A DNA stretch of 64,000 nucleotides from Amia ocellicauda. Its lineage: Eukaryota; Chordata; Actinopteri; Amiiformes; Amiidae. The position numbers and the translations under genes are program-made. The notes under the pieces were generated by a model that was given only the letters and a program-made list of their open reading frames with translations, was not told where the DNA came from and did no database searches. How positions within the stretch are numbered: the first letter of the stretch is position 1; every line of letters starts with the position of its first letter. The DNA lies in the NCBI RefSeq assembly GCF_036373705.1, contig NC_089851.1, positions 51,746,312 through 51,810,311 of the forward strand, written 5' to 3'. Positions 1 to 10,242 of the stretch are shown here, piece after piece.

Positions 1-123
1 AGTGAAATCGTAATTTATGGTGACATGTTATATACTGAACTGTGCAGAATCGCTTGGTCTTTGCTGTAACGTTGAAAGGATGAACATGAGAAGTTTCCTG
101 TGTGAGCTATACCCGAAAAAATT

Positions 124-237
124 GACATACTCGGTCAGGTGCATTAGTAAAAACGAATTGCTGCTATTTGCCCCTTAGTGATATACTTTGCTTTTCCAGG
201 TGTAAGTATATATAACGCACACAGCATTAATCAATGT
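124..237. repeat. dispersed repeat, copy 1 (partner at 55502-55614)
   Basis: About 114 bases match 55502-55614 with scattered substitutions. The shared stretch begins GACATACTCGGTCAGG and runs through a block ending TATATATAACGCA. Both copies lie in the same orientation and each precedes one of the two minisatellite and virus-like gene blocks. The family is not recognised. The first 123 bases of the window show no feature. Confidence 0.75.
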
Positions 238-1229
238 ATTAACCCTGTTTGGTCAAGCGAGATTACTGAAGGTAGGACTGCCTCAAGCCGATGTGCCAAA
301 GTCTTGGCAAGGATATTTACATTTGTGTTAAGAGGGGAGATGGGATGATACGAAGCACAGTTCAAGGGGTTCTTGTCCTTTTTTAATAACAATTAAATAG
401 ATGCTTGACATAGGTTGGAGGTAGGGACAATGAAGTGAAGGATTTTAAAAATGCAGAACTGAGCAAAGGGGCAAGTTGAGGGCAGATTTTTTAATAAAAT
501 TCCACTGGAAACCAGTCTGGACCTGGAGACTTACCACTCTGCATTGACTGAATTGCCCTCTTCAAGAGAAAGAGGCTGTTTTAAGCTTGCTTTAGATTCA
601 GGATTAATTGCAGGAATATCTAAGTTATCAAATAAAGAATTGTACAGAAGGGAAATCAGAAGTGTATAGAGTGGAATAAAAGACCCTAAATCCATGTATT
701 TCTTGCTGATCCACAGTGGTTGAGCCAGTATGCGTGCGAATCTCAGTAATTAAATTGGCAGCTACAGACTGACGCAATTGATGAGCCAGGATTTTACTTG
801 CTTTGTCCCCATGTTCATACATAGTATGGCAGGACTTATATAGTAGATGTTCAGCCTGCTTGATAGACAAGAATTTGAATTCAGTCTGCAGAGTTAATCG
901 ATCCTTATAGAGGTCAGGTGATTGCTGTTTATTAGTTTGAGCAACGTATGAAATTATTTTTCCATGCAGGTAAATTCTCAGGGTCTCCCATAGTGTGGAA
1001 TTGGAGATGACTGGGATAGTGTTGATATGTAGGAACAGACCTATCTGCAAAATAATAAACTTATAATAGGGAATTAAATTGAGAATTAAATTGCCAAGGA
1101 CCCCAAGGTGGAGATTGATTATAGAAGCGTTAATTCAAAAGGGGCTTGATCAGATATTACTATACTATCATAAATGCAAGAGTTAACAGAAGGGAGTAGC
1201 TTATTGTCTAAAAGTAATCAATATGTAAC
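226..1229 (-). pseudogene. L1-clade LINE ORF2 fragment
   Basis: Read on the minus strand this segment encodes the middle of an L1-type ORF2. A long open stretch lies at 628-1050, with a linker that includes HGDKASKILAHQLRQ and DQQEI. It is followed by the start of the reverse transcriptase domain (a KSPGPD-like turn, then LLNTNVNILAKTLAHRLE and a DQTGLI motif near 250-330). The endonuclease domain and the rest of the RT are absent, and the frame is interrupted by shifts. The 5' side abuts a Tc1 remnant at 1230-1654, beyond which the same L1 resumes with ORF1. The copy is therefore an old L1 that is split, internally deleted and truncated at its 3' side. Confidence 0.8.
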
Positions 1230-1654
1230 ACCTTTCTATCAGAACCAGAATTAACTTTTTCAGCAATTTGAGCTACAGTAGCTCATCTGTTGGATTGGAC
1301 CACACAGGCCAGCCTTCGCTCCCCATGTGCTTCAATGAGCATTGGCTGACCCATAACCCTGTCGCCGGTTCACTACTTTTCCTTCCTAGGACCACTTTTG
1401 ATAGGTACTGACCACTGCAGACCAGGAACACCCCACATGAGCTGCTGTTTTGGAGATGCTCTGACCCAGTCGTCTAGCCAATTTGGCCCTTGTCAAAGTC
1501 GCTCAGATCCTTATGCTTGCCCATTTTTCCTGCTTCTAACACATCAACTTTGAGGACAAAATGTTCACTTGCTGCCTAATATATCCCACCCACTGACAGG
1601 TGCCATGATAACTAGATTATCAGTGTTAATCACTTCACCTGTCAGTGGTCATAA
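1230..1654 (-). mobile_element. Tc1-like transposon remnant inside L1
   Basis: This is the reverse-complement relative of the element at 10243-11040. It has the same terminal stretch (ACCTGTCAGTGGTCATAAT on the plus strand at its right end), the same 5' leader and a decayed transposase N-terminus reading MGKHKDLSDFD-like. Only the first ~420 bases of the element are present and the outermost terminal bases are missing. It separates L1 ORF1 (right) from L1 ORF2 (left). Confidence 0.85.
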
Positions 1655-2340
1655 TCTCCCTTCGATAGCTCTCTCGATAGCCGTTGAATCTACTCCTTAA
1701 CCTGGAAGTATTGCACCCTAAGAATAATGGGACGGGGCCTGTCTCCTTCCCTAGGTCTTGGCATTATCGATCAGTGAGCACGATCCAGAACAGGCAGGGA
1801 GTCTGACTTATTCTTCCCAATGATATCAACAAAGAACTACGACAGGAAAGTAGTAGGATCATGACCCTCCACTCCTTTCACTACACCAACAACACACAGG
1901 TTGTTCCTCCGTCCCCTTCCACCTAAATCCTTTACTTTCCATTTGAGCATCTCATTCTCTGCAGAAAGGCCGCTGCAAGAGGCTTCCGTCACCCTGTCAG
2001 ATATGTCGCTCAGAGACCTCTCTACCTCCTGCAGTCGGCTGCCATACGAGTGCCCTTAAGAGTAGCAATAGCCTCACGCATTTCAGATCAAAACGATTCT
2101 ATGGAGCTCTGTATTTTGCTCACCGCTGCGACAAGAAAGGCCAGGTCTCCGCCACTTTCTGGTGAGGGATTGCCAGCCCCAGTCATGCCTGAATCCGAAT
2201 CGGGTTGAGTCGCCTCCATCGCTGGCCCCTTCTTGCCTTTTTGTTTAGACATGGTTTTAAAACAATAATACACATAATATACTGCAGTTCATCGCTTAAA
2301 ATAAAAACAAGAAAATAACGTTTGCTGAAAAAAATTGAAA
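1655..2340 (-). pseudogene. L1-clade LINE 5' end and ORF1 fragment
   Basis: On the minus strand a short leader (about 2253-2340) precedes an ATG at 2252. The protein starts MSKQKGKKGPAMEATQPDSD, then a heptad-like stretch, and an in-frame stop follows after 61 codons. Downstream frames continue the L1 ORF1 RNA-binding region (RRNNLCVVG-like, then VLDRAHR-like near 1780), so the stop is a decay lesion rather than the true end. ORF1 encodes the trimeric RNA chaperone of L1 particles. Orientation matches the ORF2 piece at 226-1229, so the two are best read as one element interrupted at 1230-1654. Confidence 0.75.
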
Positions 2341-2344
2341 TATC

Positions 2345-2720
2345 GCAGGAGCTCTCTGTTCACACGTCAGATTGGAAGCTGTAGGCATTCAGGGTAATGA
2401 AAGTAGATGGATTATGAACTGGTTGATGTATAGGAAGCAGAGGGTGTTGATTAGAGGAGTTGCTTCTAACTGGAGTGAGGTTGTTAGTGGAGTTCCACAG
2501 GGATCAGTACTAGGGCCTTTGCTTTTTCTAATCTATATTAATGATCTAGACTCTGGGATAGTTAGCAAACTTGTCAAATTTGTAGATGATAGTAAAATAG
2601 GTGGCTCAGCAGATACAATCTCGGCAGCACAGGTTATTCAAAGGGACTTAGATAATATTCAGTTGTGTGCCGACACCTAGCAGATGAAATTCAATGTGGA
2701 CAAATGCAAGGTATTACAGC
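2345..2720 (+). pseudogene. CR1-like LINE reverse transcriptase fragment
   Basis: A 102-codon frame (2372-2680) has the RT core motifs GVPQGSVLGPLLFLIYINDL and FVDDSK, the latter at the place of the catalytic F/YADD box. The first catalytic position therefore reads V-D-D rather than A-D-D. A stop follows CADT, and then MKFNVDKCKV-like sequence ends at about 2720. Both ends are truncated. It is a dead LINE fragment. Confidence 0.8.
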
Positions 2721-2789
2721 TATTGCTGGAAGACAAACCATTTTATTTTCCTTTCTCTCTCTGCCAATCTCTCTCTGAGGATTGCATTT

Positions 2790-3159
2790 CTGTCCATGTT
2801 ATCTCCTGTGTCATGCCCAGATTTTTGTAATGTTCAGACACCTTGGTCGGACAGTATATGTATTTTCCAGGCGCTCCTGGTAACATTGTATGGACGTGGG
2901 GTCTGTTTGGCCCCTGTTGTAATTGTAGCTGGCAGAAGCGGCACAGTCAGCCAGCAGGGTGGGGTTCAGGCTGCTTCCTCTTCTTTTCATTCTTCTGCAC
3001 TACTCTTTGTTTTGTGGCATCAAGCACCCTCTGGAAATACATGGTTGTAATAAACTGCTCAAAAGGCATTCCTGAATCAGTCAGACCTTCAGACCCATAC
3101 AATTTGAACACTTTTGTGGAACAGTAAAAGAACCTGAGTTTTCCCTGCTGATGAACCAT
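2790..3159 (-). pseudogene. C-terminal exon of a DUF6729-like multicopy fish gene
   Basis: The minus strand has an open stretch at 2947-3159 beginning MVHQQGKLRFFYCSTKVFK, then a basic patch KKRKQPEPHPAG and a stop. After the stop the same frame continues with CRFC, GPNRPHVHTM and GKYIYCPTKV-like sequence to about 2790. From memory this CxxC and RPHVHTM/KYIYCP pattern is typical of the tail of a multicopy fish protein family annotated with DUF6729. Matching N-terminal and middle exons lie on the same strand at 8671-11650, so this is probably the far end of the same decayed gene. The function of the family is unknown to me. Confidence 0.45.
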
Positions 3160-3224
3160 CCGTAGAAACCAAACATGTTTTAGTCATATTAGTTACTGCT
3201 GCTGCTGTCCATGATTTATTGAAC

Positions 3225-3540
3225 AATCTGTTCAGTAGTGATAATGGCAGCTTATGTCAAAGTGACAGCCGGAAGCCCCTCCTCACCCAGATGCCTCATG
3301 GGCCAGGAAGCCCCTCCTCACCCAGATGTCCCATGGGCCAGGAAGCCCCCTCCTTACCCAGATGCCCCATGGGCCACAAAGCCCCCTCCTTACCCCCGGT
3401 TAACCTTTGAACCGGAACCATCTCCTCCTTCCTACCACCCCCCGAGTTTACCCTTTGACCCTCTCTAGTCAGCCATCTTGTTAGGATGACCGCCATCTTG
3501 TTAGGCTGACAGTAATTTTGGAAAGGGCACAGGTCATCTT
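3225..3540. repeat. minisatellite pair, copy A
   Basis: About four ~36-bp units (AAGCCCCTCC...CCCAGATG..CCATGGGCC) run from 3267 to 3400. They are followed by short ~18-bp units built on GCCATCTTGTTAGGATGAC around 3470-3515. The same two repeat types, in the same order, occur at 56925-57270. Confidence 0.85.
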
Positions 3541-3779
3541 GACAACAGTTAAACGTATTATTATTTGTTTTAGGTTATATGTTTTATGACTAGGTTTGGT
3601 ATGATATGGTGTTGGCAATATAAAATAAAAAAAAGTTTTAATAAAAAGTATTTTAAACTGTGTTTAGTGATGTGAGTGTGATGTTTTTATGTTATATATT
3701 TTATGATTAGGTTTGGGATGGTACAGTGTTAGCAAAATAAAAGAAAAAGAAAGGTATAGACATTCAAAAAATGACACTC

Positions 3780-5240
3780 GGTAAAATATGCATCAATGTC
3801 AGTATTTTATTGTGACAGTTCTAAAACATGATAACAAGGCATCAGGTCAGATGTAGACAGTGAGATTAGATACTGACACAGGTGACCAATGACCCCGCCT
3901 CCCGAACACCTACAGCAGCCAGGAAGAAACAACTGAATTGTACTGCACTAGCAACTCCCTCTACTTGTTTAATGGCAAGGGCTGTGACACTGATCATGGC
4001 TATTCTGTCTAGCACAGTGTAGAAATTGGGTTTGGTCATGATAGGAATAGTATTTCCAAAAGAACTCTGCAGAACGTTTTGGACAGCTGTAAAAGCAGAT
4101 TCACCAGGCGGTGACTCTTTATACAGCATTCTCTTGAGCACATTGGGAAGTGCCTCCACTGTTTTCTCAACATCCTCAACTAGAGATTTCACATCAGAAT
4201 TACCAGTATCATACAAATCACCAATCTTGCAAGCTATTAGAGTGAGGATGACAAGATTCCTCAAACATACGTAAACGTAATTCCAAGGTCCCCAGGGCTT
4301 TCTTTCTCTGAAAAAATATAGGAATTAAAATGTAATGTCTTATTATACAGAAAAGCAGAGCAGACACAAACAGTATTTTATTTATGTTTGTAAACACATG
4401 ATAAGACTATCTATTTGCATTACTTTCTCATCCACACTTTCTAACAAGTCACTAAACCATCTTGAAGGTAGAGCGCATGTTTCTAGGCTATGCAAAAGAG
4501 TTTTCACTTCTTTCTCAGTCTGCTTGTTTATACTCATTCCACGTAGGGTACGAGCAACACATAACAAAACGTTTAGCAAACTTGTGACACTTATTTTGTC
4601 GCATATAAGAGCTACACTACTCCAGACACTACCCTGCTCATGATCTAAAGTTAGACAGATGTGATGTAGTTGGCTGGGGTCTCCTATCAGACAGGCTTCA
4701 CATTTATCAACTAATTCACGGCCTATACAATGTTTTAACACAAGGGCGACACTGGCCTTTACAGTATGTCTCATCACCAGTCTAACATGCTCATCCTGGT
4801 ATTTACAATTATATCTCCCACCTTCACTGTCTGAATCAAAACTCTTGTGGGTTCTAGCAAGGCAAGAACAGAAGCATGCAATGGTCAGTCTTGTTCTGGG
4901 TCTTAAAGAGCCGACAGAGGAATCAATGTCACTGGTGTCAGGGCCACCATTATTCTAATGCAGAGAAAAGAAAATAACACTTAAAACTGAAATGAGTCTC
5001 TAAGTAAATAAGCACATGACTATAGAAGGTTCTAGGGCCTTTATAGTTACCTCTCTTTCTGCTGATTGCCCAACTCCCCCGTCAATGTCAGAGGTGCTGT
5101 TTTCATCCTCACTGCCATGGTCAGGGTCCTCGTCATCATTGTCAGACTCATCAGCAGTGCTGACACCTTCATCTTCATCAGACATCTGGGCAGCTTCACC
5201 GGGGCTCAGGAGAGGAATTCCTACACCAGTCTTTTGTTAA
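3780..5240 (-). pseudogene. fossil spliced gene, probably from a virus-like element (copy A)
   Basis: A minus-strand multi-exon fossil, partly duplicated at 57590-58395. Three exon-like parts are visible. An acidic N-terminal exon (about 5050-5235) is rich in D, E and S. A middle exon (about 4420-4960) carries a putative zinc-binding motif KCEACLIGDPSQLHHICL. A C-terminal exon (about 3866-4310) includes GDLYDTGNSDVKSLV and a hydrophobic tail. GT-AG type intron borders can be seen between them, and a poly(A) signal follows at 3806-3811. I recall a C-x2-C...PSQ-x2-H-x2-C pattern from early-region proteins of Polinton/adintovirus-like elements, and copy B adjoins such an element. The product is otherwise unrecognised, and the alternative of a host multicopy gene remains open. 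It appears broken. Confidence 0.45.
3806..3811 (-). promoter_or_regulatory. poly(A) signal AATAAA
   Basis: TTTATT on the plus strand reads AATAAA on the minus strand, about 55 bases past the last codon of the C-terminal exon of copy A. The same hexamer sits at the equivalent place (57611-57616) in copy B. Confidence 0.55.
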
Positions 5241-5471
5241 ACAAACAAATAAAAAAATGTATTTAAATTCACTTTTTCGCTGAAATGTATACACACACAC
5301 ACAACCTTTTCTGTTGCAGGAGGAGCCAGGTGTGGCCTGTTAGGTGTGAATTGGGGGTAGTAGACAAAAGCTACTTAAACAGCTGTTTCTCACTGACAAA
5401 ATGTAGGCAGTTGACTAGGCAATTGGAACCAAGAGACAAAAAAAAAAACAAAAAAACTAACATTTAGAAGC

Positions 5472-6418
5472 ATGTGGCCACTACAGTGTCAGATTTGCAG
5501 AATGATTGCCTTCCTGCATGAACTCATCCAAGAAAGTTTCATTTGTGAACGTTGTCAACAGGTTGAAATCCTAGAGATCAAGGTTTGTGATCTTGAGGCT
5601 CAGCTTGTCGATCTGTGCTGTATTAGGGATATAGAAGAATTGGTCAATCAGCCCATGAGAGAGATGGTGTGCACTACAAAACCTAGGAGAGTTGAGACCT
5701 TAGAGCAGGACAGTGTAGAGAACTGCTGGGTTACAGTAGGTCGTAACCACAGAAAAGGGCATGCACAACACCTAGAGACACCCCAAGAGCTAGAATTGCT
5801 CAACAGGTTCCAACTGCTGGACACAGAGTTGGACAGTGACAGCTCAGAGGGTGATCTGGGGGCAGTTGAGCACCAGAGCACCATGGTGCACACTCCCCCC
5901 CAGAAGAGGGAGGTAGTTCTAGTAGGAGACTCAATTCTTGCGGTGTAGATCACACAGTGTGTTCTAGTGACAAGGAGACCCGCATGGTATCTTGCCTGCC
6001 TGGTGCTCAGGTTGCAGATCTCCCTAAACTAGTAGACGGGCTACTGGCCTAAGCCGGAGGGAATCCACTGGTCATGGTCTACATTGGAACCAATGACATA
6101 GGAAAAGGTAGGACAGAGGTTCTGCAAGACAAATTTAAAGAGTTAGGAACAAAACTAAACAGCAGAACCTCCACAGTAGTTTTCTCTGAAATACTTCCGT
6201 TACCACGTGCCAGGCCAGGGAGACAGGCAGAGATTAGAAAGTTTAACACATGGTTGAAAGCTTGGTGTAGGGAAGAGGGGTTTAGGTTTATAGAGCATTG
6301 GTCTTTCTTCTGGGATAGATGGGACCTGTACAAAATGGACAGTCTACATCTAAACAGAAGGGGGGCTAATGCATTGGGAGAGCGTATGTGCAGTGAAATT
6401 GAGAATCATTTAAACTAG
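5472..6418 (+). pseudogene. CR1-like ORF1 with SGNH/GDSL esterase domain
   Basis: The N-terminal part (5472-5948) opens with a cysteine-bearing segment (CQICRMIAFLHE...ICERCQQ), then a coiled-coil-like stretch, and reaches the esterase serine block VVLVGDSILAV. Stop codons then interrupt the frame. The second part (from 6074) carries VYIGTNDIGKG (SGNH block III) and DSLHLNRRGANALG (the Asp/His block). Esterase ORF1 proteins are typical of CR1-clade LINEs and are thought to aid retrotransposition. The stop after GDSILAV and another near 6050 show that it is dead. Confidence 0.85.
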
Positions 6419-6510
6419 GAACCAGGGGGACAGGGAGCTATGACAATGGGAGATGTTCCTCTAAGGAAAGAAAACAAAGGGAACCCACTAGTAGGAAAGT
6501 CCTGAAATGT

Positions 6511-7159
6511 TTGTACATCAATGCCAGGAGTATAAGGAACAAGATGTTAGACTTGGAAGCCACAGTGCTGGCATGTGACTATGATGTTGTAGGAGTGACA
6601 GAAACATGGCTTACAGAAAATGATGGGGATGAATACAAGTTGGAAGGATACACACAGTTTAGGAGAGACAGGCAAAATCGAAGAGGGGGTGGGGTAGCAT
6701 TATATGTCAAAAATGACATTGAGGCAGAAGAACTCATATTAGATCCCAGTAATGGAACAGAATCTTTGTGGGTGAAACTTTTGAACAAGAGATCTGGAGG
6801 ATTAGTGGTAGGAGTGTGTTACAGGCCACCAAACTCAGATATTCAGCAAGATGTTGCATTGTACAGTGTAATCAGGACTGCATGTAGCAAGGATGTGGCT
6901 GTTATAATGGGATTTCAATTTCCCAAACTTAGACTGGGAAAGCCCAGTGGGGACTACAGAAGCAGAAATCGAAATGGTTGAGATTGTAAATGACTGCTTT
7001 CTAACTCAGTTTGTTATTGAACCAACTGGGGAGAGTGCATGTATTGACTTGATCTTTTCAAATGACCAAGACAGAGTCAGGGGGACAGTAGTTAGAGAAC
7101 CAATGGCAAATTGTGATCACAATATGGTTAGCTTTGAGGCACTTTTAAAATATTATTAG
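6511..7159 (+). pseudogene. CR1-like ORF2, apurinic endonuclease domain only
   Basis: The frame has the endonuclease motifs NARSIRNKM, VGVTETWL (catalytic Glu), RRGGGVALYVK and VGVCYRPP. At about 6909 one G appears to be missing from the expected GDFNFP block (it reads GFQFPK), shifting the frame. The continuation in another frame (6947-7159) shows FVIEPTGESACIDLIFSN and CDHNMVSF, the Asp-His end of the domain. The endonuclease would nick target DNA for target-primed reverse transcription. This copy stops before the RT. Confidence 0.85.
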
Positions 7160-7163
7160 AATA

Positions 7164-7878
7164 TTTTATTGCCATGCTGGAATACCCATCCACGACCCAT
7201 TTACAATGCCCTGGCTGAGGGAAGGAGGTTCTCACCCAAGATTTGAGAGTACATGGCCCTGTCCATCGTCCCTTTAATGCGGTGCCAGTCCCCTTAGCAG
7301 AAAAACACCCCCAAAGCATAATGTTTACACCTCCATGTTTGACGGTGGGGATGGTGTTCTTGGGGTCATTCCTCCTCCTCCAAACATAGCAAATTGAGTT
7401 GATGCCAAAGAGCTCAATTTTGGTCTCATCTGACCACAACACTTTCACACAGTTCTCCTCTGAATCATTCAGATGTTCATTGGCAAACTTCAGACGGGCC
7501 TGTACATGTGCTTTCTTGAGCAGGGGGACCTTGCGGGCGCTGCAGGATTTCACGGTGTAGTGCGTTACCAATTGTTTTCTTGGTGACTATGGTCCCAGCT
7601 GCCTTGAGATCATTAACAAGATCCTCCCATGTAGTTCTGGGCTGATTCCTCACCGTTCTCATGATCATTGAAACTCCACGAGGTGAGATCTGGCATGGAG
7701 CCCCAGACTGAGGGAGACTGACAGTTATTTTGTGTTTCTTCCATTTGCGAATAATCACACCAACTGTTGTCACCTTCTCACCAAGCTGCTTGGCGATGGT
7801 CTTGTAGCCCATTCCAGCCTTGTGTAGGTCTACAATCTTGTCCCTGACATCCTTGGACAGCTCTTTGGTCTTGGCCAT
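7164..7878 (-). pseudogene. Tc1-like transposase, N-terminal two thirds
   Basis: It starts [20 protein letters not shown] at 7878 with a paired-type helix-turn-helix ([10 protein letters not shown]...[12 protein letters not shown]). A frameshift lies near 7500-7560, where the frame moves from [10 protein letters not shown] to [19 protein letters not shown]. The first catalytic Asp is in [13 protein letters not shown], and [18 protein letters not shown] follows. The second Asp and the Glu of the DDE triad are lost with the truncation, so it cannot be active. Confidence 0.9.
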
Positions 7879-7920
7879 GGTGGAGCGTTTGGAATCTGAT
7901 TGATTGATTGAGTCTGTGGA

Positions 7921-8017
7921 CAGGTGTCTTTTATACAGGTAACAAACTGAGATTAGGAGCACTCCCTTTAAGAGAGTGCTCCTAATCTCAGCTCGTTACC
8001 TGTATAAAAGACACCTG
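7921..8017. repeat. 44-bp near-perfect palindrome in the Tc1 leader
   Basis: The arms 7921-7964 and 7974-8017 are reverse complements with two mismatches and a ~9-base spacer. They begin CAGGTGTCTTTTATACAGG. The palindrome lies between the inner transposase-binding repeat and the transposase start. Confidence 0.9.
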
Positions 8018-8311
8018 GGAGCCAGAAATCTTGCTGATTGATAGGGGATCAAATACTTATTTCCCTCATTAACATGCAAATCAATTTATAACTTTTTTGA
8101 AATGCGTTTTTCTGGATTTTTTGTTGTTATTCTGTCTCTCACTGTTAAAATACACCTACCATTAAAATTATAGACTGATCATTTCTTTGTCAGTGGGCAA
8201 ACGTACAAAATCAGCAGGGGATCAAATACTTTTTTCCCTCACTGTATGTGATAAAGAGGTGTTTTTCACCCTTGCTTTAAGATGCATTACTATTTATGTA
8301 CAGCACAATTA

Positions 8312-8492
8312 GGCTGGGATTAAATCTAAACTTTGACCCACCCGCTAATAGAAAACTACAGAACTGTACTCAGTTGCAGCTTCATTTTTAGTAAGATGCC
8401 ATTTTCTTCTAATCATAAATGTAACCACTATGATGTACAGGTTTGTAGTTTGCTATTAGCGGGTGGGTCAAAGTTTTGATTTAATCCGGCCG
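8312..8492. mobile_element. MITE with ~45-bp terminal inverted repeats
   Basis: The left end (GGCTGGGATTAAATC...) and right end (...GATTTAATCCGGCCG) are inverted repeats sharing AACTTTGACCCACCCGCTAA. The flanks both read TTA (8309-8311 and 8493-8495), which fits the 3-bp TTA/TWA target duplication of PIF/Harbinger elements. There is no coding capacity. Assignment to Harbinger is inferred from the flanks only. Confidence 0.7.
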
Positions 8493-8670
8493 TTAGTCAG
8501 ATATGAATTCGTTATTTTAACTTTTTTTATAAAGGTGACCTGCCTGGTATGACCTGAGTAATGGGGATAATGTTTCTATCTCTCACAAATTTAATAAGAC
8601 AATTGAAAAAAGTAATAGTTTAAGAATATATACACAGATATATATATACCATTGTTTAAAAGAAACTCAC

Positions 8671-9525
8671 CTATCTACCCACTGGTATTGGGCCTTTTCT
8701 ACACCAGCACCTTCATATCTGTTCGCTAATCTGCATTCCAACTGCACCATCACCCAGGAAAGGATCATCCAATTCTCATTCATAACAGCGTAGGATGACA
8801 TGGTGTCAGATGTCAACTTAATTTTTCTGGCAACTTTCCTGGTGTGGTCAGATCTCATTACTTGCCCAAATGTGCCCTGTGTAAACTTGTTGATGACTGA
8901 CTCTTGACATTGATGCTTCTGTATCAGACAATCAGTAAAATGTTGGTATACCTCAGAGAAAGTTTTTCCAGCCATTGTGGATTGTCAGCAAACCAGTGCT
9001 TTTTTCATGCTTTACAGCACAGTCTGGATGTAAATATATAATATTGACCACTGATGCCAACAATCACTCTGGGTCTTCCCACCCCAGATGAGACTATCAG
9101 TGGCTGAGAACATCCATGTAAGCAGCGAAGTGTGAAATTGTTTTTCAACCTGCTCATAATGGTACTATCCTCAGGTTTCCAAATAAAGAATAGGTGGAGC
9201 TGAAAATACTTTGGTCAAAACAGCGAAACACTGTTCATTGGGAGACATACAGGATGCGATCCAGGCCACAGTCCCAAGGCTTCTAATTCTGTCTTCATCC
9301 ACACCTTCCACTCTTGAGAACATCTCCAACCCTTGATTCCTTTATCAAAACTAATTGTGTGAGGAGAAGCAAATGATGACACTTGTATGGAAGTAGGTGG
9401 TAGGGGTGTACCTTTAGGCAAAATATATGAATAATTTTTAGTCCAGACCACAAAGCTTGCACAGTACACAACTATTTTCTGTAATGGTGCGCTGGCAATG
9501 GCACTCACAGTCACAGACTCTGTAC
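8671..9525 (-). pseudogene. central exons of a DUF6729-like multicopy fish gene
   Basis: A clear splice acceptor (TTTATGCAG) precedes 9525. The first open stretch (9215-9514) includes VYCASFVVWTKNYSYILPKG. After an in-frame stop the frame goes on with RLKNNFTLRCLHG, IVSSGVGRPRVIVG and SGQYYIFTSRLCC, the core that I associate with DUF6729. A further stop falls at the CxxC position. A third open stretch (8667-8975) reads QGTFGQVMRSDHTRKVARK and MSSYAVMNENWMILSW and ends AQYQWVDR exactly at a consensus donor (GATAG/GTGAGT) at 8670. The splice signals are sharp but at least two stops and a shift disable the coding frame. The biochemical role is unknown. Confidence 0.5.
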
Positions 9526-9744
9526 CTGCATAAAATATAAAATATCAGTATCTTTTTATAGTGTTTAATTTTTTCTAAACTGGTAATTATTTAGTGTAAA
9601 AGATTAAGAAAAACATGTATATAGTGACAGTACAGACAAAAACTTAGGTTTGTGAAACAACAAAAGCAATGAATTGTGTATTTGTATGCATGTGCACATA
9701 ATGATGATTTCAGTACACTTATCAATGAAATGTAAATAGCATAC

Positions 9745-9815
9745 CTTGTGCTTGACCAGATGGAGCCACTTCTGACACCATTGATAACAGTGGTGATGTA
9801 GGCTTTACAGGTGGA
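9745..9815 (-). pseudogene. small proline-rich exon of the same DUF6729-like gene
   Basis: Seventy-one bases are bounded by AG on the 5' side and a GTATGC donor on the 3' side. One frame reads PPVKPTSPLLSMVSEVAPSG and is in phase with the exon starting at 9525. Proline/serine-rich linkers before the zinc-like domain fit the remembered layout of the family. Confidence 0.4.
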
Positions 9816-9849
9816 CTTATGTTTTAAAAACAAAGAAATGTTTCAAATG

Positions 9850-10242
9850 AAAGTTATGTTTATTAAGATTATGCAAGTAATACATATTTACAATCTGACT
9901 GGCATACATCCTTGTTGGTAGTGTCACCTCCAGGTGGTCAAGATACTGTAGAATTAGATCGTTCGGAATGTATTAAAAAAAGTTTATTCATATTCTTACT
10001 GTGAAGCAGATTAATTGTTAGTGTTAGTATTAGTATGGCAATAACAATATTCCATGTTTAAAGTTTTTATCTTTGGTTGTGCCACCTTATTCACTAATAA
10101 GATCATTTCTATGTGAAATGAACATAGATAACTTGTTTCACTTTTGACTAGTTTCAAAATCAAAATAACATAATAAACGTTTACTTACAAGCTTGTGCAG
10201 TAAATTTAGATGGTGATATATCTATCATTACCTTTTCCAGGT
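9850..10242. other. AT-rich non-coding stretch
   Basis: No convincing frame, RNA gene or repeat end was found. It lies between two exon-like blocks of the minus-strand DUF6729-like gene and is probably intron. A Tc1 element is inserted at its right end. Confidence 0.4.

Larger units (their letters stand above)
5300..7160 (+). mobile_element. CR1-like LINE, 3'-truncated
   Basis: A leader (5300-5470) containing an A-rich tract is followed by an ORF1 with an SGNH esterase domain (5472-6418) and the endonuclease half of ORF2 (6511-7159). The RT domain is absent: at about 7160 the sequence passes into a truncated Tc1 element. The order leader, ORF1, EN is the normal 5' half of a CR1-clade element. 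Confidence 0.85.
7164..8246 (-). mobile_element. Tc1-like transposon, truncated in its 3' half
   Basis: The terminus at 8220-8246 reads TACAGTGAGGGAAAAAAGTA on the minus strand. An inner copy of the same motif (GGGATCAAATACTTATTTCCCTC) lies near 8045-8070, giving the two transposase-binding direct repeats of an IR/DR-type terminus. Transposase runs leftward from 7878. The other terminus is missing, because the element stops inside the transposase at about 7164, next to the CR1-like LINE. Confidence 0.9.

Noticed and set aside
3219-3496. Proline-rich frames on both strands
   Set aside because: They are readings of the ~36-bp minisatellite with no other coding support.
3866-4264. Bcl-2-like identity for the C-terminal exon of the fossil gene
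   Set aside because: Size and hydrophobic tail suggested it, but no BH1-type NWGR motif is visible, so no apoptosis role is claimed.
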